DNA of 6,093 nucleotides. Source: JBAZOJ01 sp041648755 (GTDB lineage: Bacteria; Planctomycetota; B143-G9). Positions 1-6,093 of this stretch are shown piece by piece; position 1 is the first letter of the stretch; every line of letters starts with the position of its first letter. The stretch spans positions 1 to 6,093 of the forward strand of contig JBAZOJ010000221.1 of the NCBI GenBank assembly GCA_041648755.1, read 5' to 3'. Below the pieces are notes generated by a model that worked only from the letters and a program-made list of their open reading frames with translations, was not told where the DNA came from and did no database searches. Made by a program: the position numbers and the translations under genes.

Positions 1-14
1 TACAACAGGGCAGC

Positions 15-19
15 AGGGG
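15..19 (+). promoter_or_regulatory. Ribosome binding site of the repeat/DUF4159 gene
   Basis: AGGGG lies seven bases before the ATG at 27. It decides the start, because the frame stays open to the left edge of the window. The promoter is not visible in the 26 bases available, and the gene could be a downstream member of an operon that begins outside the window. Confidence 0.6.
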
Positions 20-26
20 TGGCAAA

Positions 27-1733
27 ATGAAACGACTGACAGCTTTCTCCCTTCTCGCCGCCTTGCTGATTGCCTGCGTAATCTTCCCCATCGCGGTGGC
101 GGAAGACCAGCCGGAAGGGAATATGCCCATCCCGTTCGAGAAGATCCAGCAGGTGCTGGTTGACGGCGTCAATTTCCTCTACAGCAAGCAGTTCGGCGAT
201 GGCACGTGGTTGTTCTCCGGAAACATGTATCCGGTTGGCACCACTTCACTGGTCCTGTATGCCCTGAGCCTGGCGGGAATCAACTCCAAGGACGCGAAAT
301 TCCAAAAGGGCCTCGCGGGCCTGGACAAGGCTCTGGCATCGAGTTCGATGGATGTTCTTACCACGTACGAACTGGGCCTGGCGATAATGGCCTATGAGCA
401 GATAGACCGCAAGAAGTACGAAGAACAGATTGTCAAGCTGCAGAACGTGCTTATCGAACGCCAGGCAAAAAGCGGCGGGTGGGACTACACCCGGCCGACT
501 TACGCGACTGTCGGCAAGGTCTCTTCGCAGCGCACGGATTGGTCGAACACGCAATTCGGAGTGCTGGGGCTCTCCCACGCGGAGCGGACCGAAGCACGGG
601 GTTACGTGTACCAGAATCGCAAGCCACCGGAGCATTGGGTTCGCCTCAGGGACTACATCGTAACCACGCGGACGCCCGAAAAGGGCTGGCCATACTGCCC
701 GACCGACGCCAATGGAATGAAGTACACATCGCCAACCCTGACGGCTGCGGGCATCGCCAGTTCGCTGCTGACCTACGCGGCGCTGAACCACACATCGAAG
801 TACAAATGCGGCTCCGACACGGAGTTGCTGGATATCATCGACGAGGGCATCGGCTACTACGCGGCAACTCCGGACCTCGTCATGCAGAAGGTTATCACGG
901 CGCAGAAAATCTCCTACGGCCTTACGTACAAGATGTACGCCATCGAGCGCGTCGGGTTTTATTCGGGGCTTCGCAAGATTGGCAGCGTGGACTGGTTCGA
1001 CCAAGGCGCGAAACTGCTGATCGAATGCTCCAAAGATCAGGCAAAGGGCGGCTGGGATGAGGTTGTCGGCGCGGCCTTTGCGTTGATGTTCCTGTCCAAG
1101 GGCCGGTGGCCGGTGGTTGTTCAGAAGCTCCAGTGGGGCGACGGCTGGAACGACGACGCCCTGGATATGCTGCGGCTGACCGAGAAGGCATCCGAGGTAT
1201 TCGAGCGGGTGGAGCAGGACAAGCTGTTTACGTCTGAAACCGTGTATATGCCCACCCCGCGCGTAGGCAAGAACTGCACCTGGGCTACGATCACGCTTGA
1301 CACTCCGTTCGAGCGCTGGCTTGACGTTCCACTGCTGTATTTCAACGGCCACGTCTTTCCCGACCTGGACGGAGACGCCAAGAAGAACATGCAGAAGTAC
1401 GCGTTCAGCGGCGGGGTGATTCTCGCCGTTTCGGGCTGCGGCTCGAAGAAGTTCGATGAGGGACTGCGCCAGTTCTGCGCCGAGGTCTTTGAAGGCTATC
1501 CGCTGATGCCGGTTGACCGCTCACACCCGCTGTACGCATCGTGGTACAAGGCCGCGTCGGCCTACGCGCCGCTTGAGGCCGTAATCGGCCCCAGCGGGCG
1601 CCCCCTGCTGCTCTACTGTGCCGACGGGGTCTCGTGCGACTGGGAAAGCGGCCACATAGATTCCAAGGAAACCAAGCTTGGCGTCAGCATAATCAAGTAC
1701 GTTACTGACATGGTGCCGGGCATCTGGAAGTAG
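27..1733 (+). CDS. Exported prenyltransferase/squalene-cyclase-like repeat protein with C-terminal DUF4159-like domain
   Basis: Complete gene of 568 codons ending in TAG. The ATG at 27 is supported by an AGGGG Shine-Dalgarno at 15-19, seven bases upstream, and by an immediate signal peptide: MKR, a hydrophobic core at residues 4-25, and an AVA/ED signal-peptidase site after residue 25. LIAC at residues 14-17 also fits a lipobox, so a lipoprotein is possible, but the hydrophobic stretch continues past C17. Residues about 35-370 carry squalene-cyclase-type alpha/alpha-barrel repeats: GDGTW (57-61), SGGWDY (149-154), DWSNTQFGVLGL (171-182), KGWPY (219-223), a YKMYAIERVG block (301-310) and GGWDEVVGAAFALMFLSKG (341-359). 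No DxDD catalytic motif is seen, so true triterpene cyclisation is unlikely. Residues about 415-568 resemble DUF4159: VPLLYFNGH (434-442), FSGGVILAVSGCGSKKFDE (460-478), SHPLYASWY (499-507) and LGVSIIKYVT (551-560). The role is unknown, presumably periplasmic. Related planctomycete proteins are often annotated simply as squalene cyclase-like or DUF4159. The family call is from recalled patterns, not from a search. Confidence 0.88.
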   Translation: MKRLTAFSLLAALLIACVIFPIAVAEDQPEGNMPIPFEKIQQVLVDGVNFLYSKQFGDGTWLFSGNMYPVGTTSLVLYALSLAGINSKDAKFQKGLAGLDKALASSSMDVLTTYELGLAIMAYEQIDRKKYEEQIVKLQNVLIERQAKSGGWDYTRPTYATVGKVSSQRTDWSNTQFGVLGLSHAERTEARGYVYQNRKPPEHWVRLRDYIVTTRTPEKGWPYCPTDANGMKYTSPTLTAAGIASSLLTYAALNHTSKYKCGSDTELLDIIDEGIGYYAATPDLVMQKVITAQKISYGLTYKMYAIERVGFYSGLRKIGSVDWFDQGAKLLIECSKDQAKGGWDEVVGAAFALMFLSKGRWPVVVQKLQWGDGWNDDALDMLRLTEKASEVFERVEQDKLFTSETVYMPTPRVGKNCTWATITLDTPFERWLDVPLLYFNGHVFPDLDGDAKKNMQKYAFSGGVILAVSGCGSKKFDEGLRQFCAEVFEGYPLMPVDRSHPLYASWYKAASAYAPLEAVIGPSGRPLLLYCADGVSCDWESGHIDSKETKLGVSIIKYVTDMVPGIWK

Positions 1734-1789
1734 CGCAATTCGCACTGCGCGTTCCGCTCTCGAAGGGCTCCGGCGCAAGGCCACAGAAC

Positions 1790-1813
1790 AAAAAAGCCGC
1801 CTTTCGGCGGCTT
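1790..1813 (-). terminator. Rho-independent terminator of the tRNA-Val gene, probably bidirectional
   Basis: A perfect 8-bp stem (AAGCCGCC at 1794-1801 with GGCGGCTT at 1806-1813) closes a four-base loop. Read on the minus strand the loop is GAAA, a stable GNRA tetraloop, and the stem runs into six Ts (two in the stem plus 1793-1790). This is a textbook terminator 10 bases beyond the tRNA 3' end. On the plus strand the same hairpin is followed by GTTTTG (1814-1819), a weaker U-tract. It could end the transcript of the upstream gene, whose stop codon is about 60 bases away. No gene is seen between 1734 and 1789. Confidence 0.85.
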
Positions 1814-1823
1814 GTTTTGCGGA

Positions 1824-1900
1824 TGGTGGGCATAACTGGATTCGAACCAGTGACCTCTACAATGTGAGTGTAGCGCTCTAACCGACTGAGCTATATGCCC
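1824..1900 (-). tRNA. tRNA-Val (anticodon CAC), CCA end encoded
   Basis: A complete 77-base cloverleaf reads on the minus strand from 1900 to 1824. Every stem pairs fully: acceptor GGGCATA/TATGCCC, D stem GCTC/GAGC with loop AGTCGGTTA, anticodon stem CTACA/TGTAG, and T stem ACTGG/CCAGT with loop TTCGAAT. The five-base variable loop is AGGTC. The conserved G18G19, TTC T-loop and G15-C48 Levitt pair are present. The anticodon loop CTCACAT places CAC at 1866-1864, which reads the valine codon GUG. The discriminator is A, and CCA is encoded at 1826-1824, so the 3' end is not dependent on CCA addition. Bacteria usually cover valine with UAC and GAC tRNAs; a dedicated CAC species is typical of GC-rich genomes with heavy GTG use, which fits this window. 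Confidence 0.97.
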
Positions 1901-1909
1901 GCGAACCGT

Positions 1910-1936
1910 ATTATAGCCGCAGTGGGATTTTGTCAA
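1910..1936 (-). promoter_or_regulatory. Sigma-70-type promoter of tRNA-Val with 15-bp spacer
   Basis: On the minus strand a perfect TTGACA (1936-1931) is followed after 15 bases by a perfect TATAAT (1915-1910). The -10 box ends nine bases before the first base of the tRNA, so transcription would begin about two or three bases upstream of the mature 5' end. Both hexamers match the housekeeping consensus exactly. The spacer is shorter than the usual 16-18 bases. Shifting the -10 by two bases to TAATAC would give a 17-base spacer but a poor box. Confidence 0.75.
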
Positions 1937-1948
1937 CGCTTTCGGTCA

Positions 1949-1954
1949 GAGGGG
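1949..1954 (+). promoter_or_regulatory. Ribosome binding site of the FecR/PKD-repeat gene
   Basis: GAGGGG lies just before the ATG at 1957. The GAGG core leaves a four-base gap, slightly short but workable. It favours 1957 over the in-frame TTG at 1930, which falls on the last bases of the tRNA -35 box, and over the ATG at 2011, which would delete most of the signal peptide. The frame is closed upstream by TAA at 1879-1881, inside the tRNA. Confidence 0.6.
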
Positions 1955-1956
1955 CG

Positions 1957-4900
1957 ATGCGCAAACGGCCTGACAGCAGATTCATCCTCGCGCTGGTCAT
2001 CCTTCTTGGGATGGCGTCCCTCCTGATTTGCCCCGATCCCGCTGCCTGTGACGCTTCCAGGGACATGTGCTCCGTGGTCTTCTGCTCGGACGGCGCGGCC
2101 ACTGCCCGGGCCGAAGGAAAGACCATCGCACTTGCTATCGGTTCCTCTATCGCCCCCGGATCAGTCATCGCTACAACCGAGACCCCCTCCCCCCTCACGC
2201 TGGCTTTCGCGGATGCTTCATACGTCATCGCGGGGCCATCAACCAACCTCGTAGTCGAGGGACTCGTCCCCTGCTCCGGCATCCCGGGCGCGCGCAGCAA
2301 CCCGATAACCCTTGAGCGCGGAAGCCTCCTGGCATCCGCGAGCCCCATCGCGGGGGAAATCCTCCTGAAGGTCAAGGGATACTCGGTGCGGTTCACAGGC
2401 AGGCTTGAGGCCGTTGCCAGCGTGGATGACACTTCCATGTATTTGCTGGAGGGAACAGGCTCGATAACGCGTGGCGACCAGGCAATCGCGCTGGCGGCGG
2501 GTGACGGAGCCACGCTGTCGAAGGATGCCGCCGCACCATTCCAGGGACGCCCCCCCGCACTGGCCAAACCGCTGGCCGAGGGTCTTCTGAAGCCTGGAAA
2601 CTCCGCGAGCCCCACAATCGTCGTTGTGCCATCCTCCAATAATGGCTCTTATGCGCTTGACGCATCTCCATCGCGTTCGGGGTCAGCCAACCCGATTGTC
2701 AGGATATGGTGGCGGCCAATCTCCGGGCCGGTGTACCCGATCTCCGACCTCACGGGCCCGCTGTTGAACTTCCGCGCTGGTGACGGGCTCGTGACAATCG
2801 ACTGCTACGCGGACGACGGGCTGCGCATTGCCAAAAAGAGGATCTCCTTTGTTGCGAAGTCCAGGACCGGGACGGGCACACCGCCAACCGTCTCAGTCAA
2901 GGGGCCAACGTATTGCACCACGGGTGCAAGCCATACCTATGAATTTGCCGGGATATCCAACCCGTCGGGCAATCCCTACGCGGTGCGCTGGGCAATTGCA
3001 CCTGAGGGCGCGGCACAGTTTTCGGCAAAACCCGGAGGAATCACGGCCACATTCCGCAACACCGGCGCATACCAGGTGCGGGCAACGGCTCGCGACATCT
3101 ACGGCGCGGAGTCTTTTGCAGTACTGAACGTAAGGGTCGGAACCGTCAACACGCCTCCCACGGCAATCGGGCGACTGCCCGTCAACTGGACCGTCTACAG
3201 GCCGCTGAACCTTGATTCATCTTCCTCAGTTGACCCCGAGGAATCCGCGCTTTCGGCCAGGTGGACGGTAAGAACAGCCCCCGCGCCGGATGCCATCAAA
3301 GGGCTTGCCGGGAGCGGTGACTCTGTCGTGCGTTTCAGGCGGCCGGGCAAGTACGCCCTGGTGCTTTCAGTTTCCGATGGCGAGCAGTGGAGCACGCAGG
3401 CTGAATACTCCATTGACGTGACGCCTTACGTCGGACCTCCGGTGATTGAAGTGCCGGAGGCTGTCACCGCCCTTCCCGATTCAACAGTAGTGCTGGACGC
3501 TTCACGCAGTTGGGGAGCCACCGAGGCCGGGCCGGAGATAAGCTGGCGGTTCCTGTCTGGCCCGCCATGCAGGCTGCTCTATCCCCGGGCGGGAGTTATC
3601 GAATTCTTCGCACGTTTTGCCGGGACGTACTATTTCGCCGCACAAACCGTCGAGGGCGACGTGAAGACTGTGAAAGTATGCCGGGTCGAGGTAAAGGGCC
3701 CCAATCACAGGCCGTTCACAAGCATCTTAGGCCCCGCAAAGTGCAGCGCTGGCGAAAAGGCTGTTTTCAAGGCCGACAAGTTTGGCGATGAAGATGGCGA
3801 CCATCTGACCTTCTTCTGGACCGTGACCGGGGCCAACGGGCTGAAAATAGCCGAAGGCACGGGCCCTGCGTTCGAGTTCACCCCCGCCGCCGAAGGGGCC
3901 TGCACGGTCAGCGTGGTTGCGCATGACGGCAAGGACACTTCCCCAGCGGCTGCGATATCGCTTTCGGTGGTGAAAGCCGTTGAGCGGCCGCGCATTGAGA
4001 TGAAGATCCTGCCTGAACAGCCGCGGAGCATGGAAACTGTCACTATGGACGCAACGGCGACCCGCAGCAGGCTCGGAGGCAGGTTGGCCTTCGTTTGGAT
4101 TCAGACGGGCGGCCCGCCGGTCTCCCTGACGGGCAGCAGAGGGGCTGTCTGCAGCTTCACCCCGGAATACAGCGCGACGTTCCGATTCCTGCTTCGGGTG
4201 GACGAAGAAGGGTGGCTCTGGGAGCAGAAAGACATCGAGATCTACGTTAAGCCGGGGAATTCCCCGCCGATCTGCGCAGCATTGTCTCAGATCTGGGTAA
4301 AGCGCGGAGGGAAGTTCCGCCTGGACGGGACACTCAGCTACGACCCCGACGGCGACAAGATCACGTTGAAATGGCGGCAGACAGCGGGTCAGTTCCTATG
4401 GAACGACGATGGCGTATTCCATGATCCCGATATGGAGTTGGAGGCCGACGAAGCGGGTTCGTTCGCGTTCCAACTGGAAGTATCCGACGGTGCGGCAGTC
4501 TCCCGTGCCGAGACGACCGTTACGGTCTGGGAGGACGAATTTCCCGGGCCGGAAGTCCCGGCGGCATACGTTTCAACCCCGGCCGAGGTGCGGATAGAGC
4601 TATATGCTGAAGTTCCGCGCGGAACGAAAGCGGGCCGATGGAACCAGGTGCGCGGGATAAAGGTGCCGTTCGAGTCGGAGGGCTCGGTTCTTCGCTATGC
4701 CTTCGCCTTCGTAGGGGTTTACGAATTCGCGTTCTTCCCCACTTTCAACAACAGGGCCACCCCGCCGCAGCATTTCCTTGTCGCGGTCAAGCCGGCTTCC
4801 GGCAGGCCGATTGTGCGGCTGTTCGGCCCCGCTAAGGCTATGACGGGAGAGGAAATCCGGCTCACCGCAGCGGTCGAGGGACAGATAAGGAGCCGCCCGA

Positions 4901-6093
4901 GCTTCGAATGGCGCCAGACCGCCGGGCCCATGATCGACTCACTGGCCGGGGTCGGTAAGGGCGAGGAGATATCTTTCAAGGCCTCGCAGGCGGGCATATA
5001 CGAATTTGAGCTCGTTGCCATGGCTGACGGTGTGCGCAGCCTGCCCATAAAGCACAGGCTTGAAGTGGGCAGCAACCTGGCGCAGCCACTGTGCGACGCC
5101 GGCCCCGACCGCCGGGCGGAAATCGGCGCGTCAGTACGGCTCGACGCCAGCAGATGCAGGCAGCCGGGCGGAGGCGAACTGACCTTCGAATGGACCCAGA
5201 TCGCCGGGCCTGCAATGATCCTGCCGGAACCGGCAAGAGGCCCCATCTTCGACCTGTCGCTGTCTCAGGAGGGGCTTTACACTTTCTTCCTTACCGCTTC
5301 CAACGGCTCCCTGGCCTCAAGCGACGATATTGCCGTGCGCGTCTTTGCGCGCAATCTTCCCCCGCAGACCAAGCTCGAGTGCTTCTCCGCCAACAAGGTC
5401 GGGGGCCTGGTAATCCTTGACGCCTCCCATACGACCGACCCCAACAACGATCCGCTGCAGTTTGCGTTCAGGCAGTTGTCCGGGCCTGAAGTGAACATTC
5501 CGGCCGGAACCGACTCATCGCCCTACTGCGTCTTCGGCGCGGAAGAAGAGGGCGAGTACTCGTTCGAGGTCCTTGCCGACGACGGCCTTTCCGGATCGAC
5601 CGCCGCGGTGCTGATCATCAAGGTGGCAAAGCAGCGGTCCAGGTACGCTCGCGACATCGCCGAGATATCCACTGACGCCCCGAAACTGCTGCCCGCTTTC
5701 CTGGGGGCGATCGGCGACCAGTGTGGCAGGGAATTCCTGGCCCTGCCCTCCCTTATGTCGCTGTACGGCGCGGAGAAAACCGTGGGGCCGGTGAGATGGC
5801 GTACATCGAAGAAGAACGCCGCGGATTACGCCGCATACCTTCTTGGGTGCTACTATCGGGATCCCGCCTCGGTCGCGCAGCGGCTGACCGGGAATGTGCC
5901 GCGCGAGGCCCTGCTGGCGCCCATTTTGCTGTCGCGCGATTACTCGTTCCTGGATGAAGAGGCTCGCGCGGTGACAAGCTATCCGTATCCGGGCGTGACC
6001 GCGGACAACCAGATGCCCCGCGTGCTTGAAATGCTCAAGGATGCGCTGGCGCCCGCGCTGTCCCTGAGGCAGTTCTCCCTTACCCACACGGGG
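1957..6093 (+). CDS. Large exported FecR-like/PKD-repeat protein, 3' end beyond the window
   Basis: An uninterrupted frame of 1379 codons starts at ATG 1957 and is still open at the right edge, so the gene is partial. Residues 1-33 form a Sec signal peptide (MRKRPDSR, then a hydrophobic core at 9-24). Residues about 38-190 resemble a FecR domain: IAPGSVIATTETPSPLTLAF, GPSTNLVV, ITLERGSLLAS and the late YLLEGTGSITRGDQ. About eleven PKD-like repeats of roughly 90 residues follow, starting near 217, 309, 399, 494, 582, 677, 768, 863, 950, 1041 and 1133. Typical marks are PP at the linker, LDAS/LDGT with DPDGD, W.Q..GP (714-720, 806-811, 985-991, 1079-1085), and GxYxF followed by VxDG. The FecR part lacks a visible membrane anchor or sigma-factor partner, so it is probably a structural version, not a signalling one. 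From about 1228 the sequence turns helical and is unrecognised. Likely a periplasmic or surface stalk or scaffold; the ligand is unknown. The repeats could equally be called REJ/K319-like PKD domains. Confidence 0.87.
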   Translation, partial: MRKRPDSRFILALVILLGMASLLICPDPAACDASRDMCSVVFCSDGAATARAEGKTIALAIGSSIAPGSVIATTETPSPLTLAFADASYVIAGPSTNLVVEGLVPCSGIPGARSNPITLERGSLLASASPIAGEILLKVKGYSVRFTGRLEAVASVDDTSMYLLEGTGSITRGDQAIALAAGDGATLSKDAAAPFQGRPPALAKPLAEGLLKPGNSASPTIVVVPSSNNGSYALDASPSRSGSANPIVRIWWRPISGPVYPISDLTGPLLNFRAGDGLVTIDCYADDGLRIAKKRISFVAKSRTGTGTPPTVSVKGPTYCTTGASHTYEFAGISNPSGNPYAVRWAIAPEGAAQFSAKPGGITATFRNTGAYQVRATARDIYGAESFAVLNVRVGTVNTPPTAIGRLPVNWTVYRPLNLDSSSSVDPEESALSARWTVRTAPAPDAIKGLAGSGDSVVRFRRPGKYALVLSVSDGEQWSTQAEYSIDVTPYVGPPVIEVPEAVTALPDSTVVLDASRSWGATEAGPEISWRFLSGPPCRLLYPRAGVIEFFARFAGTYYFAAQTVEGDVKTVKVCRVEVKGPNHRPFTSILGPAKCSAGEKAVFKADKFGDEDGDHLTFFWTVTGANGLKIAEGTGPAFEFTPAAEGACTVSVVAHDGKDTSPAAAISLSVVKAVERPRIEMKILPEQPRSMETVTMDATATRSRLGGRLAFVWIQTGGPPVSLTGSRGAVCSFTPEYSATFRFLLRVDEEGWLWEQKDIEIYVKPGNSPPICAALSQIWVKRGGKFRLDGTLSYDPDGDKITLKWRQTAGQFLWNDDGVFHDPDMELEADEAGSFAFQLEVSDGAAVSRAETTVTVWEDEFPGPEVPAAYVSTPAEVRIELYAEVPRGTKAGRWNQVRGIKVPFESEGSVLRYAFAFVGVYEFAFFPTFNNRATPPQHFLVAVKPASGRPIVRLFGPAKAMTGEEIRLTAAVEGQIRSRPSFEWRQTAGPMIDSLAGVGKGEEISFKASQAGIYEFELVAMADGVRSLPIKHRLEVGSNLAQPLCDAGPDRRAEIGASVRLDASRCRQPGGGELTFEWTQIAGPAMILPEPARGPIFDLSLSQEGLYTFFLTASNGSLASSDDIAVRVFARNLPPQTKLECFSANKVGGLVILDASHTTDPNNDPLQFAFRQLSGPEVNIPAGTDSSPYCVFGAEEEGEYSFEVLADDGLSGSTAAVLIIKVAKQRSRYARDIAEISTDAPKLLPAFLGAIGDQCGREFLALPSLMSLYGAEKTVGPVRWRTSKKNAADYAAYLLGCYYRDPASVAQRLTGNVPREALLAPILLSRDYSFLDEEARAVTSYPYPGVTADNQMPRVLEMLKDALAPALSLRQFSLTHTG
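2605..5631 (+). repeat. Tandem array of about eleven diverged PKD-like protein repeats
   Basis: Within the large gene, about 1009 codons divide into consecutive units of about 85-95 residues. Each has the PKD order: proline-rich linker, V.L.G..., LDAS-type strand, W.....GP strand, F.....G.Y.F and a closing VxDG/V.V strand. Units are strongly diverged, and no near-identical DNA copies are visible, so this is an old array and not a recent expansion. Unit 7 (residues 768-859) is the most canonical, with LDGTLSYDPDGD at 789-800. Unit 8 (863-947) is the most degenerate and lacks the LDAS strand. Unit boundaries are approximate, drawn by eye. Confidence 0.75.

Noticed and set aside
269..379. Possible terpene-cyclase acid motif in gene 1
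   Set aside because: The acidic clusters (GKLD-type and residues 269-273 DIIDE, 376-380 DDALD) do not match DxDDTA in sequence or in position relative to the barrel, so a functional cyclase is not claimed.
246..1352. A 368-codon open frame on the minus strand, antisense to the first gene
   Set aside because: It lies wholly inside a gene with a clear signal peptide and family motifs. Its translation is Arg/Pro/His-rich with no recognisable domain, which is typical of antisense shadows in GC-rich DNA.
1733..1750. Small inverted repeat GCGCA/TGCGC just after the stop of gene 1
   Set aside because: A five-base stem with an eight-base loop and no T-run. Too weak to call a terminator beside the much stronger hairpin at 1794-1813.
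1613..1936. A 107-codon minus-strand frame spanning the tRNA
   Set aside because: Its middle part (GHIAQSVRALHS...WFESSYAHH) is the familiar spurious translation of a tRNA gene, and the rest is antisense to gene 1 and the terminator.
1911..2639. A 242-codon open frame on the minus strand over the start of the large gene
   Set aside because: It is antisense to the signal peptide and FecR-like domain, has low-complexity Ser/Ala/Pro composition, and ends in the tRNA promoter. No independent support.
2605..5631. DNA-level tandem repeat or CRISPR-like array in the large gene
   Set aside because: The periodicity is at protein level only. No near-identical DNA units or regular spacers are visible.
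5515..6087. A 190-codon minus-strand frame at the right edge
   Set aside because: It is antisense to the continuous plus-strand frame, has no family features, and has a basic Arg/Gly/Gln-rich composition typical of shadows.

Overview
The window looks like chromosomal DNA from a GC-rich bacterium, most plausibly of the Planctomycetota or a neighbouring phylum. That placement is an inference. It rests on an exported prenyltransferase/squalene-cyclase-like repeat protein ending in a DUF4159-type domain, and on a very large exported FecR/PKD-repeat protein. Both architectures are familiar from Planctomycetes-type genomes. No phage, insertion sequence, CRISPR array or defence gene is visible.

Layout: (1) 27-1733, plus strand: a complete gene for a 568-residue exported alpha/alpha-repeat + DUF4159-like protein. 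(2) 1734-1956, a 223-bp intergenic region. It holds a strong hairpin terminator (1790-1813) and a complete tRNA-Val(CAC) gene on the minus strand with its CCA end encoded (1824-1900). It also holds a promoter for that tRNA with two consensus hexamers (1910-1936) and a Shine-Dalgarno sequence for the next gene. (3) 1957-6093, plus strand: an open frame of 1379 codons with no stop that runs off the right edge. It encodes a signal peptide, a FecR-like domain, about eleven PKD-like beta-sandwich repeats of roughly 90 residues, and the start of an unrecognised, probably helical C-terminal region.

How the parts relate: the tRNA is convergent with gene 1 and divergent from the large gene. The hairpin between gene 1 and the tRNA can stop transcription from the tRNA side and probably also from the gene 1 side. 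The two proteins are therefore probably separate transcription units, although both appear to work outside the cytoplasm. The big protein reads as a long periplasmic or surface stalk or adhesion/scaffold molecule. Gene 1 reads as a periplasmic repeat protein of unknown activity; it lacks the DxDD acid motif of true squalene-hopene cyclases. Apart from the unexplained C-terminus of the large protein, I see no convincing evidence of a novel system.
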